A stretch of 64,000 bases of DNA, from contig CBDFLD010000009.1 of the NCBI GenBank assembly GCA_965249005.1, forward strand, positions 1 through 64,000, given 5' to 3'. This document shows positions 53,652 through 63,166 of the stretch, in pieces. Source of the DNA: CBDFLD01 sp965249005 (GTDB lineage Bacteria; Acidobacteriota; UBA6911). How positions within the stretch are numbered: the first letter of the stretch is position 1; each line of letters opens with the position of its first letter. A program made the translations under genes and the position numbers. Below the pieces are notes generated by a model that ran no database searches, was not told the DNA's origin, and worked only from the letters and a program-made list of their open reading frames with translations.

Positions 53652-55046
53652 TCACCGGCGGAGTGTGCTAACGGGCTGCTGGGCCAGCGATGCGGGGACG
53701 CTTCGCGTACCTTGAAACGGCCGCCGTCCGTGCATGGCGACGAGGTTGTCGACCAGGGCGACATCGCCTCGCTGCCAGTTGAGATCGACGGTCACCTGTT
53801 CGGCCAATGCACATGCGCCGTCCACGTCTTCGCGGGAAAGCGGAGTGCCGTCTCCGAAGGTGATGGCCTTTGCGGGATCGTTGCGGCTGTCTTTCCATCC
53901 GCGAAATGCCGCAATGAGTTGGTTAAAGAACGAGCGGCCTCCGTTGTCCAGTGGCCGGACAGCGGGAAGGATTGGGGTCGTGGCTCTCAGGCAGCCATCA
54001 TCAAGCCATTGCCAGGAATAACCGAGCTCGGTCATTCGGGCTTCTGCATCCTCCATTGATGCCGCCCGAAAGGTGCTTTGCCAACTTCTGCCCATGCTCG
54101 ATTCCGAGTCATTTTCCGATGGCATAACGTTGGAATAAAGTAGGCCCTTCGTTTCGCAGTCCTTCGCGAAATGAGGGTAATCGGTCTGGAGTCGCTTGAA
54201 CAACTGATCCGATCGGCACATAGGTGTCGCGCCTCCCACCTCCGAGGGTTTCTCGCAGAAAAAAAAGATTTTGCTCGGGTAGAACGGTGTTTGCGCAAGT
54301 TCGTGATAAAGAAAGATCTCGCAATCCGGTGGCGCTTCATTGGCGGTGAAGACACGTGGGGTCCTATTGATGCGAACGGCATTGGAAAGGGATTCCTCAT
54401 AAGGAAAGTTGGCCAATGAAAAACTCGCTACGAACGCGTCAAAGTCTTCCGGTGTGGTGAGTGGAAAGCCACGGAATAGGACAACCCCGTTTTTCGCCGC
54501 AAGCTGCACTAGATTGGCACGGACGTCCCGAACCCAGGCGCAGACGTCGTTTAGCGTTGATGAATCGCTCTGGCAACGAAGTGCAAATGGAAACCGTTCT
54601 CCGTCGAACTCGCGCTGTTCCGGAAGAACCGTTTCCTTCACCAAAGTGTGATGCGAATCCATCATCGGTGGATACCGCTCCTCAAAGGGGACGAATCTCG
54701 TGGCGATGGGAAAATGAATAAGGTAGCGGTCGAGATAGTCCGTGCGAAGATCCGTCAGGGATCGTTCGATGGCCGGTCGGACGTGTTCCGGGGCGTGATA
54801 GGTATTCCACAGTTTCGAGGTAATCCACAAATCGTCGCGGCTGCAGATGCCTTCCTGAATCGCTTTTTCAATGCCTTCACCGACCTCAGCCTCGTTTCCA
54901 TAATCGCAGGCGCAATCCAAATGCCGATAGCCTATTCGAGTCGCCTCGGTTGCGATTCTCGCCGTGTTATTTCGTTCGATTTTCCAAAAACCAAGGCCAA
55001 GCGACGGTAAGGCGTCACCAGAGTTCAGCGTTATCGAGCTCGTCAT
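53652..55046 (-). CDS. in-frame fusion: aldo/keto reductase N-terminus + TauD/TfdA-like oxygenase
   Basis: A 464-residue protein started at ATG 55046. Residues 1-127 are the front part of an aldo/keto reductase (LPSLGLGFWKI, GYRHLDCACDYGNE with catalytic Asp and Tyr, LWITSKLWNTYH, DYLDRYLIHFPIA). It breaks off after VPFEERYPP, before the NADPH-binding end. From about residue 128 (MMDSHHTLVKETV) a complete SyrP/TauD-like 2-oxoglutarate oxygenase follows. Its metal ligands are in FLYHELAQTPFY (HxE) and VDNLVAMHGRRPF, with GTR as the oxoglutarate arginine. The reductase half is unlikely to be active. Deletion-driven fusion is the simplest history. Confidence 0.8.
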   Translation of the reverse strand: MTSSITLNSGDALPSLGLGFWKIERNNTARIATEATRIGYRHLDCACDYGNEAEVGEGIEKAIQEGICSRDDLWITSKLWNTYHAPEHVRPAIERSLTDLRTDYLDRYLIHFPIATRFVPFEERYPPMMDSHHTLVKETVLPEQREFDGERFPFALRCQSDSSTLNDVCAWVRDVRANLVQLAAKNGVVLFRGFPLTTPEDFDAFVASFSLANFPYEESLSNAVRINRTPRVFTANEAPPDCEIFLYHELAQTPFYPSKIFFFCEKPSEVGGATPMCRSDQLFKRLQTDYPHFAKDCETKGLLYSNVMPSENDSESSMGRSWQSTFRAASMEDAEARMTELGYSWQWLDDGCLRATTPILPAVRPLDNGGRSFFNQLIAAFRGWKDSRNDPAKAITFGDGTPLSREDVDGACALAEQVTVDLNWQRGDVALVDNLVAMHGRRPFQGTRSVPASLAQQPVSTLRR

Positions 55047-55077
55047 TGCCATCGGTCGGGCAGCGTGGTGGATTGGG

Positions 55078-56442
55078 CTAACCAAGCGTCCATGGGGCAC
55101 GATAGTGAACGGCCTGGAGAAGGCGATTGGCTTCGGCGTCGTTGAGAACTCGCTCGTTTCTGGGATCCCAGTCGAGGGGTCGATCCAGCCGTTTGGAGAC
55201 AAATCCGAGATGGCCTGGTGTGATGGACCGGTGGGCAGTTTCCGCTGGCGCGACGCACGGTTTACGAGTCTTGACTCCGTCTAGGAAATTTCGGACGTGA
55301 CCCGGTGAGTGGTAGGTTTTCTTCGGACCGGAATGGTAATTGAGATCAACGAGACGTTGATCGTGCGCCTCTAGCATTCCTCGGTCAACGTGTATCCACC
55401 CGGCGTCGCCGATCCATTTGGCGCCCATCGCATTCGCTGACGAGATCGTGCTAGTGACGCCTCCTTCATAGTGGCTTCGAATCTCGTAGTGAACCGGCAT
55501 ATCATAGACCTTTGACTCCGGATATGACCAACCGACGGCTTCGACTCGAATCGGTCCTGAATGATCCAGACCCAACCCCCAGTGGGCGATGTCGTTGTGA
55601 TGCCCAATCCAGTCCATCAGGTTACCACCTCCGTAGGCGGAATGGCCCCGCCACCAGCGGTGGTGTCGCGCTCGCATGTAGGGAAGCACCTGAGAAGGAC
55701 CACACCAAAATTCGTAATCCAAGTGAGCCGGAGGTTCTTGCTCGGTGGGGTCACTTCTGGGTGCGGCATAACCGCTCGGTAATCCAACCTCAACTCGATG
55801 AACCGTTCCGATGTGGCCATTATGGACCAACTCAACGGCATGCAAGAACGGTTGCCCGGAGCGTTGCTGCGAGCCGGTTTGGAAGATCGCCTTTCGTTTA
55901 GCGACCTCTCTGTAGACTGCTTGACCTTCCCCAAAGAGGTGTGTGACGGGTTTTTCGCAGTACACATCTTTTCCGTGGCGAAGGGCCTCCAAGACACAGA
56001 GGGCATGCCAATGATCTGGAGTTCCTACGAGGACAGCGTCGATATCAACCTGGGCACAAAGTTCGCGATAGTCCGAGTAGGCACGGCACCCTTGGTACTG
56101 ACCGGATTTGGCCTGCTTCTGATAGAACTTATTAACCTCCCGCTGCCCGGCGTCTCGTCCCAGTGGGGGACCATCGCCCCATTCTTGATCTCGGTAGTGC
56201 AATGAATCCACATCACATACAGCTACCACCTGCACGTCGGTTTCTGTTAGGAACTCTCTCATCACTCTCCGGCCCTGTGCTCCCACACCGACGACTCCAA
56301 TGTGGATCCGATTGCTTGGGTCCGGGCGAGGTGAATCAGAAAAGCTGGCGCGGGGAAGCACCCATGGAAGCGCCAGGGCAGCGTTCGAATGTAAAAACTT
56401 TCGCCGGTTGAATCGGCGCGAACTGAAATGATTATTCTTCAT
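55078..56442 (-). CDS. Gfo/Idh/MocA oxidoreductase, Tat-exported
   Basis: A 454-residue protein with a twin-arginine type leader (RRFNRRKFLHSNAALALPWV). The Rossmann motif is IGVVGVGAQGRRVM (near residue 48), and the catalytic-lysine motif EKP is in VYCEKPVTHL. The C-terminal half has typical binding-domain blocks (HRWWRGHSAYGGGNLMDWIG). Such exported members act on sugars or cyclic polyols with bound nicotinamide cofactor. It starts 4 bp inside the end of the DUF1080 gene, so the two are an operon. Confidence 0.88.
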   Translation of the reverse strand: MKNNHFSSRRFNRRKFLHSNAALALPWVLPRASFSDSPRPDPSNRIHIGVVGVGAQGRRVMREFLTETDVQVVAVCDVDSLHYRDQEWGDGPPLGRDAGQREVNKFYQKQAKSGQYQGCRAYSDYRELCAQVDIDAVLVGTPDHWHALCVLEALRHGKDVYCEKPVTHLFGEGQAVYREVAKRKAIFQTGSQQRSGQPFLHAVELVHNGHIGTVHRVEVGLPSGYAAPRSDPTEQEPPAHLDYEFWCGPSQVLPYMRARHHRWWRGHSAYGGGNLMDWIGHHNDIAHWGLGLDHSGPIRVEAVGWSYPESKVYDMPVHYEIRSHYEGGVTSTISSANAMGAKWIGDAGWIHVDRGMLEAHDQRLVDLNYHSGPKKTYHSPGHVRNFLDGVKTRKPCVAPAETAHRSITPGHLGFVSKRLDRPLDWDPRNERVLNDAEANRLLQAVHYRAPWTLG

Positions 56443-57293
56443 GGCCTTGTTTCGGTGAGATCACGCACCTCGATGTTCCTCCAGCGGCACTTCGCACCCG
56501 TGGGCCAATCTTTTCCGCCGTGGACCTGGAGCCCGATAGACCCCTGTCTCCCGAGGGTTTTGTAGACGTGCTCTTTATCGTAGGCAGGTAGGGTGCAGGT
56601 CTGCCCATTAAAGCGGCAAATCCGCGTCCCGTTAATCCATACGGTCACGGTCGGGTATTTACCCTCGCAGCGAATGCGTGCCTGGTTCCAATCTCCGAGC
56701 CGCCAACAGCGCAACCATTGTTCGGGTTTACAGGTAAACTCGTAAACATCGGGCGGCCAGTCCTTAGCACGCACATCTGTTCGAGTGTCGAACCCCGTGA
56801 GCTGCTGGTTGTTATCGAAGCGCGAAAAAATCTGGTAGGGCATCAAGGCAAAAGACCCCGGCATTTCTCCGCGCAGATGACCGACGTTCCCGCGGTCATG
56901 GTAATCGACATACATCTGAAAGCCTGCCCCCTCGTCGGTGCAGCGAAAGAAAACCCCGCTGCAAGGTCCCCAATCCGGTTTCAGTTCTAGCTTCAACTCA
57001 AAGTCACCAAATACCTGATCGGTCAACAACAACCCACCGTTACCGGAGCCGGGCGGCTCTTGTTCCCCGGTCAATTCGCCGTTCTCCACTTGCCAGCGGC
57101 CGCCGGTACCGTGACCGATAGGTTTCGGATTCGTGTGCCACCCGCCCAACGAGGTGCCGTTGAATAAGGTTCTAAACAGGGAAGGATCCGTTGACGGCTT
57201 CAGACGAAACGCTGTCAGGCTTGGGGAAATCAGTGCGCAGGTCGCTAGGAATTGTCGGCGCGAGATTTGGCAACTGGTTAGCGCCTTCTTCAT
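56439..57293 (-). CDS. DUF1080 (3-keto-disaccharide hydrolase-like) protein
   Basis: A 284-residue exported protein started at ATG 57293 (MKKALTSCQISRRQFLATC), whose leader looks Tat-like or lipoprotein-like. The rest is the DUF1080 concanavalin-like fold: FRTLFNGTSLGGWHTNP, GGLLLTDQVFGDFELKLEL, then GSIGLQVHGGKDWPTGAKCR and FRNIEVRDL-like end. The family includes 3-keto-glycoside hydrolases. It overlaps the Gfo/Idh gene (ATGA), and pairing of a sugar 3-dehydrogenase with a 3-keto hydrolase makes a functional couple plausible. Confidence 0.85.
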   Translation of the reverse strand: MKKALTSCQISRRQFLATCALISPSLTAFRLKPSTDPSLFRTLFNGTSLGGWHTNPKPIGHGTGGRWQVENGELTGEQEPPGSGNGGLLLTDQVFGDFELKLELKPDWGPCSGVFFRCTDEGAGFQMYVDYHDRGNVGHLRGEMPGSFALMPYQIFSRFDNNQQLTGFDTRTDVRAKDWPPDVYEFTCKPEQWLRCWRLGDWNQARIRCEGKYPTVTVWINGTRICRFNGQTCTLPAYDKEHVYKTLGRQGSIGLQVHGGKDWPTGAKCRWRNIEVRDLTETRP

Positions 57294-57510
57294 GTCCAAC
57301 GGGGTTTGATGGTTGTGATCGAGATTGAGGTTAACGCGTTGCTGCCGTGGCATGGGCCCGAAGCCAGACCAGGTCCGGGTTGTTTCTATCCACTCCTGTG
57401 AACTCTTGTTTCTTGGTTTGACTGCCGATCTGCTGCGGTGGTTGAAGGATGGCACTCTGCCATCGATGGATCTCGGCGTGGCCGTCGGCAAAGGAACCCC
57501 CCCCGATGAG

Positions 57511-57810
57511 GATAGTAAAAATAAGCTGCGTCTCGGAAGTACCTGGCTCCTGAGATGCCTCCCCTGCCGCTTCTGATAGGAGGTGTTATGTCTCCTTGAC
57601 AGCGGCAGTCGAGCTGCGGCCGAATACAAAGAAGATCTTACCTCAAACCGCCATTGCAGCATAGGTCGATGGGCACGCCTCCAGGCGCACTTCTACACGG
57701 GGGATTTGGAGATCCCATTGTCCTGCTCACGAATCGTACATCTCGTCCATCTCACAATCCGGTAAGGCGGGCGCTACGGGAGGGGGCCTGGGCGGAAGCC
57801 CAAGACAGGC
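57511..57810. repeat. dispersed repeat copy (long form)
   Basis: A 300-bp copy related to 46530-46800 and 49190-49450 but with more changes and a deletion in the GATACGG part. It begins GAGGATAGTAAAAATAAGCT and ends GGCGGGCGCTACGGGAGGGG. Confidence 0.78.
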
Positions 57811-57861
57811 AGTGGGTGGTCGCACACTCTGATCACCGGTGCAGGACAGGCGACTGTCGCA

Positions 57862-58038
57862 GCCGCGACTCGGGTACTGGCCGAATCAGCACCTGGCTAC
57901 TCTTATCTTTCGACAGATGACTTCCGACTCCCAGCGATCAGTATCTATCTAAAACTGGGGTGGAAGCCGTGGTACTCGCCTGTCAGACCCTCTTTCTCAA
58001 GGAACCCTCCGGCGATGGTGCATATCATCGGGCTGTAG
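57862..58038 (+). pseudogene. GNAT acetyltransferase C-terminal fragment
   Basis: The frame reads GYSYLSTDDFRLPAISIYLK then LGWKPWYSP and stops at TAG 58036-58038. This is the final strand-helix-strand of a GNAT fold (TDDFRLPAIxxYLKLGW). No start or acetyl-CoA loop is present. Confidence 0.6.
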
Positions 58039-58107
58039 AAGGCCGAATGGCGGGAAGCCATTATGTTGAGCTTGGTCATGCTTTGATCCTGGGTTCCTTG
58101 CTGGTAT

Positions 58108-58222
58108 AGAGGATAGTAAAAATAGGCTGCGTCTCGGAAGTACCTCGCTCCTGAGATGCCTCCCCTGCCGCTTCTGATAGGAGGGACGTACTTCCGAGAT
58201 GCAGCTTGTTCTTACTATCCTC
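58108..58222. repeat. palindromic copy of the dispersed repeat
   Basis: The repeat head (AGAGGATAGTAAAAATAGGC then TGCGTCTCGGAAGTAC) appears at 58108-58143 and in inverse orientation at about 58187-58222, ending TTACTATCCTCT. The whole 115 bp can fold as one long hairpin with arms of about 35 bp. Confidence 0.75.
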
Positions 58223-58445
58223 TGCCACCGTCCTGTACCAGCGTGCCATCACCTTCTCGGCCGGCTTTCTTGGGGGGGGTGCTGCGTGTTGGCGTCGTGA
58301 AGATCTTCGCGTGATCGCATCGTAATCCCGTGATAGTCTCCAACGGGAAGGAATTGGAACCACCCTCACTGCCACCGCAGATATCCGTCGTGCCGGTCAG
58401 AGCAACGCGAGTCACTCGATGACACACGCAGATCCGAATGTCAGG

Positions 58446-61400
58446 ATGAAGCTCAAACCCCGGCAGACGGCTCTCGGAGCCATCACGACGCTCTGCTGCG
58501 TATTGGCCTCTTCTTCCGCCTGCAGGGATGGGCGAGATTGGTTTGTAGATGTTCCGAACACGCAAGAGGGTGTGCTCTCGTCGACGCACCAAGCGCTCGA
58601 GGGGATATCTGTACCCGAAGGTTTCTCCGTCACCTTGTTTGCCTCCGAGCCCGACGTTCAGCAACCAATCGCGCTGGCCACCGACTCACGCGGACGACTC
58701 TGGGTAGCAGAGAACTACACGTATGCGGCACCTCCGGTGAAATTCCACAGCGAGCTGCGTGATCGCATCGTGATTTTGGAAGATAGCGACCACGACGGCC
58801 GTTTCGACCGACGCAAGGTGTTCTGGGACAAAGCCGACAAGCTCACGAGCATTGAGGTTGGGTTTGGCGGAGTCTGGGCCCTGTGTGCACCTCACCTTCT
58901 CTTCATCCCCGACATCGACGGTAACGACCGGCCCGATGGGGAGCCGATTGTTGTACTCGACGGCTGGGACGACGATCGAGTTCGCCATAACATCGTCAAC
59001 GGCTTGCGCTGGGGACCGGACGGTTGGCTGTATGGACGTCACGGGATCCGCGCGACCTCTCGCGTCGGACGCCCCGAGGATTCGTCGGATCAACGGCAGC
59101 AAATCAACTGCGGAATCTGGCGCTACCATCCGACCCGGCAGACCTTCGAAGTCGTTGCCCGCGGCACGACCAATCCCTGGGGCATGGATTGGGACGACCA
59201 CGGACAAATGTTCTTTATCAACACCGTGATCGGCCACCTCTGGCATGTGGTGCCCGGCGCGCACTACGAGCGAATGTACGGCGAAGATTTCAATCCGTAC
59301 CTTTACCAATTGATTCCGCAGACGGCGGACCACTTCCATTGGGACACGGCCGAAGATTGGAGCGACATCCACAAGGGCGTCACCGAGTCGACCCGCCGGG
59401 CCGGGGGCGGGCATGCGCACAGCGGACTGCTAATCTATCAAGGGGACAATTGGCCAGCCAAATATCGAGGGTCGGTCCTTACGATCAATCTGCTTGGTGG
59501 GCGGCTCAATCGCGATGTACTGGAACGAAGCGGAAGCGGATACGTCGGCCGTCACGCCCCGGATCTCTTGAGCATCGCGGATCCCTGGTTCCGTGGCGTC
59601 GAACTGATTTCTGGAGCCGACGGTGGCGTTTACATCGCCGACTGGAGCGACATAGGCGAATGCCACGAAAAGGACGGCGTCCACCGAACTTCGGGAAGGA
59701 TCTATAAGGTGGTCTATGGAAAGCCTGCAACCACAGGTGCCGTGGATGTCGCCGCGCTGTCAAACGCCGAACTGGTGAGGCTGCAGCTTCACGAAGACGA
59801 CTGGTACGTGAGGCAGTCCCGCCGCGTAATTGAGGAACGCGCCGCAAAGGGCGATGAGATGAGCGTCGTGCATGAGTCTCTTCACGAATTGTACGGACGG
59901 CAGAAATCCGTGAGCAGGCGTCTGAGAGCTCTCTGGGCCTTGTACGTGGCGGGTGGACTCGATGATGCATGGTTGATCGAACAACTGAACCAGCCGGACG
60001 AACACCTGCGGGTCTGGGCCGTCAAGCTGTTGCTGGATCGAGGCCGGCCGTCGGGGGCGGTCGCGGACGCGCTGACTCAGCTGGCAGAGCGAGAGTCATC
60101 TGGGCTAGTTTTGCTTTTTCTTTCGTCCGCGCTGCAGCAGTTGCCTCCACAACAACGCTGGCCCCTGGCGCTGCAGCTCAGCTCCAAGTCGCAATTTGCG
60201 GAGGACCCGGTTTTACCGCTGATGATCTGGTACGGCATCGAGCCGGCGCTACCAGCCGGTTCGGCCAGCGCAATTGAAATGGTGCGATCAACACGAATTG
60301 GACGGCTCCGCCGCCTTCTGGCCAGGCGGATTACCTCAGATCTGACCGGTCGCCCTGATCTCGTCAACGAATTGCTGAAAGTCGCCCTCGCGACCAGGGA
60401 TATTGGCGTCACCCTCGAGGTTTTGGAGGGAATGTCTACAGCGCTTCGGGGATGGCGAAGGGCGGAAGCCCCGACGAGTTGGAAGTCCACATCGAAGGGG
60501 CTAGCCAAAAAGAGCCACTCGCGAGCACGCGACCTCGTGCGCGAGCTTGCTGTCATCTTCGGCGATGGGCGAGCGCTGGACGAGTTGCGGGGAATCGCAC
60601 TCTCCGAGACGGCCGATCTTTCGTCACGACGCAATGCCATGCGTTCATTGGTACGGAGCCAGGGAGAAGATCTGGTCCCGCTGCTTCGACGGCTCCTCGA
60701 ACACCAGGACCTTGCGCCCGACGCGCTGCGCGGATTCGCCGCGTTCGACCATCCCGGTGCCGCAGCGTCCATCGTTTCTCACTATGGCAGCCTGCGGGTA
60801 CAAGGGCAGCTAGAGGCCGTCAACACCTTGGCCTCGAGACCCACTTACGCCCGGGTTCTATTGGGTGCCGTCACTAACGGAACGATTCCCCGCGAGGATG
60901 TAACAGCGTTTCAGATCCGGCAGATCTACAGCTTCGGTGACACGGAAATCAGAGTGCGTTTGCGGGAGCTGTGGCCGAGGCTGCGCCATACACCGACTGA
61001 CAAAGCCGAGAAGATTGATGGGTACCGACTTGCTCTTACGCCCTCAAGGCTTGCCGATGCGGATTTGGGCCGTGGGCGTCTGCTTTTCAAACGTTCCTGT
61101 TCGTCCTGTCACATGCTCTTCGGGGAAGGAGGCACGGTGGGACCGGAGCTCACGGGGACCCAGCGACAAAATCTGCATTATCTGCTCGATAACATTGTCG
61201 CTCCTAGTGCCGAGGTAGCGGTGGATTACCGGATGTCGATCGTTTATCTGGGAGACGGACGTGTGTTGAACGGCGTCGTGAGCCAACGAACTGAACAAAC
61301 GATCACGCTGCAAACCCCAACGGAAGGTTTGGTAATTCGCCGAGCGGACGTGAAGGGGATCCGGAAGTCGGAACTCTCGATGATGCCGGAACAGTTATTG

Positions 61401-61487
61401 GACGTACTCAACGACGAACAGGCTTGTAACCTGATCGCCTACCTGATGTCCCGGCGGCAAGTGCCTCTGCCGGCGGAAGGATTTTAG
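58446..61487 (+). CDS. PVC-type membrane-bound dehydrogenase with HEAT repeats and heme c
   Basis: A 1013-residue exported protein started at ATG 58446. The leader ends LASSSAC, so it may be a lipoprotein. Residues about 40-430 form a glucose-dehydrogenase-like propeller (DSRGRLWVAENYTY, WGPDGWLYGRHGIR, HAHSGLLIYQGDNWP, GADGGVYIADWSDIGECHEK). Residues about 450-870 are helical HEAT-like. The C-terminal cytochrome c domain has CSSCH in LFKRSCSSCHMLFGEGG, and a later methionine is the likely second ligand. This architecture, common in Planctomycetes and relatives, probably oxidises a sugar or polyol in the periplasm. Confidence 0.88.
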   Translation: MKLKPRQTALGAITTLCCVLASSSACRDGRDWFVDVPNTQEGVLSSTHQALEGISVPEGFSVTLFASEPDVQQPIALATDSRGRLWVAENYTYAAPPVKFHSELRDRIVILEDSDHDGRFDRRKVFWDKADKLTSIEVGFGGVWALCAPHLLFIPDIDGNDRPDGEPIVVLDGWDDDRVRHNIVNGLRWGPDGWLYGRHGIRATSRVGRPEDSSDQRQQINCGIWRYHPTRQTFEVVARGTTNPWGMDWDDHGQMFFINTVIGHLWHVVPGAHYERMYGEDFNPYLYQLIPQTADHFHWDTAEDWSDIHKGVTESTRRAGGGHAHSGLLIYQGDNWPAKYRGSVLTINLLGGRLNRDVLERSGSGYVGRHAPDLLSIADPWFRGVELISGADGGVYIADWSDIGECHEKDGVHRTSGRIYKVVYGKPATTGAVDVAALSNAELVRLQLHEDDWYVRQSRRVIEERAAKGDEMSVVHESLHELYGRQKSVSRRLRALWALYVAGGLDDAWLIEQLNQPDEHLRVWAVKLLLDRGRPSGAVADALTQLAERESSGLVLLFLSSALQQLPPQQRWPLALQLSSKSQFAEDPVLPLMIWYGIEPALPAGSASAIEMVRSTRIGRLRRLLARRITSDLTGRPDLVNELLKVALATRDIGVTLEVLEGMSTALRGWRRAEAPTSWKSTSKGLAKKSHSRARDLVRELAVIFGDGRALDELRGIALSETADLSSRRNAMRSLVRSQGEDLVPLLRRLLEHQDLAPDALRGFAAFDHPGAAASIVSHYGSLRVQGQLEAVNTLASRPTYARVLLGAVTNGTIPREDVTAFQIRQIYSFGDTEIRVRLRELWPRLRHTPTDKAEKIDGYRLALTPSRLADADLGRGRLLFKRSCSSCHMLFGEGGTVGPELTGTQRQNLHYLLDNIVAPSAEVAVDYRMSIVYLGDGRVLNGVVSQRTEQTITLQTPTEGLVIRRADVKGIRKSELSMMPEQLLDVLNDEQACNLIAYLMSRRQVPLPAEGF

Positions 61488-61931
61488 AAATCAGCGTGCG
61501 TCGAACTGGGCGGCGCCTGGTTGCCGGCCAACAACTTCCATCCGGACGTTGTCGTCCGACCAACCGAGGGAGAAAGATTGGAAATGGTGGCGATCTAATT
61601 CAGCCAGCGATCAGGAAAGCACAAGTAGGAAGTGTACAAAGGATAGGCAGAATAAGCTGCGTCGCGGAAGTACGTCCTTCTGAGATGGCGTTTCTGCAGC
61701 TTCTGATAGGATGTTGTTATGTCTCCTTTACAGCGGGTAGTTCCGAGTTCTTTCATCTCCAAGCTGCCCAGGTCGCCTCGGGCCCTTCCCGCAGGCAAAA
61801 TACCTGGCCAGCCAGAAACCAGAAGCTCGGCCGTTGCCCTCTTTGCACTCGAGCCTATTCGCTCCTGACTACGAACCTGCAATCAAGACGGGTGTCAAGG
61901 CGATGACCACTTCGGCACTGGAGTTACTGGA
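61488..61931. other. intergenic stretch with a dispersed repeat
   Basis: It contains a copy of the dispersed repeat at 61640-61740 (AGGATAGGCAGAATAAGCTG, GAAGTACGTCCTTCTGAGAT, TTGTTATGTCTCCTTTACAG). The rest has no supported gene, though scattered stops in protein-like frames suggest decayed sequence. Confidence 0.55.
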
Positions 61932-63166
61932 TTAGACATTCTCTATGATTTTTCTTTCCTCGCTCATTTGAAGTGCCACTTCTTCGAAAGGGGCCTTTTT
62001 TTGTGACGTCAGCAGACTGACCACGACGTGCCCCATGAGAGCGATCAGCAGAGCGGGAATGATCGGCCTTTCCCAGAACTCAAGCAAAGTGTCCACATAG
62101 CTCACCAAAGCCGAGACCACTGCACCCAAGACAATGGCTGCAACAGCCCCTTGCCATGTGGCGCGTTTCCAATACCTGCCCAGCAGGATCACCACCGCGA
62201 GGCCGCTCAGCACGATGGGAACGAAAATCTCGATAAACTGAACGATGGCCTCGATCGTTAGCGCCAGAAAAGTGGCAGCCAAAAAAACCCACACCAAGGA
62301 CCATCTTCCCACCGCGAGTGCCTTCCGTGGGTACCTTCCAGTACACATGGGATAGATGTGACGCACAAAAAAGGTCGCCGATACGGCAGCGTCAGAGTCT
62401 CCAGATGAGAAGATGGCCGCGCTGATCGCGACCACCACCACGGCCGCCACCCAAGTCGGAAGCACCTCGATAATCAACCAAGGAATGGCTTGATCCTGCG
62501 GAACGATCTTTGGATTGAGGGCGAAAACGTACATGCCCGTGATTCCGAGCCGCGACCAGGCTCCATTTTGCAGTCTTTTCGCTGATGGAACTGTAAATTC
62601 GGTGTCGATTATTGGTGTCGGAGATCATCGAAACGACAAGCACAAAAAAAAGGCTGATCACTTTCTTCCAGCCAAGGATCTCCACTCCGAAAAAAGAGAA
62701 ATACCCCGCCGGAACACTCGCTTTCAAGCCCGCAAATCCATCAACACCCTCAAGCGCGACAATCGTTAACACGATAAAGCCAGCGAGCAAGATACACGCT
62801 TGAACGATGTCGGTATAGACAACGGTCAGCAGACCCCCGGGAATCGCCGTGACCCCCATCAAGACGCCAGCGATAACAATACAAAGCTTCAATTCAATGC
62901 CGGTGATGAGGTTGATGATCAGTGCCCCGCCCGTCACCTGGACCGTGAGCCAGCACACTTTTGAGAGAAACAGCATGACGCTGGAAAGGTTGTAGAGGAG
63001 CGTGTTGCCGCCGTAATAGCAGGCGATCTCCTCGCTCAAGGTCATGAATTTGTATTTTCGCATCTCGGCGAAAAGCAACCCCGTGGCGATGATTCCCACT
63101 CCCAATCCCACCGGATACAGAGACCCTCCCCATCCGCTGACGTAGGAATGACCCGAGGCTCCCAGC
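61932..63166 (-). pseudogene. sodium:solute symporter (SSS family), truncated and frameshifted
   Basis: The upstream frame reads helices of an SSS transporter (MTLSEEIACYYGGNTLLYNL, then IPGGLLTVVYTDIVQACILL) up to VVSMISDTNNRHRIYSS. A frameshift between about 62540 and 62610 moves the rest to a second frame (NPKIVPQDQAIPWLIIEVLP, then FSSGDSDAAVSATFFVRHIY) ending at 61932. The N-terminal helices are missing because the IS6-type element begins at 63167. It was probably a sugar or related solute importer for the adjacent catabolic genes. Confidence 0.8.
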
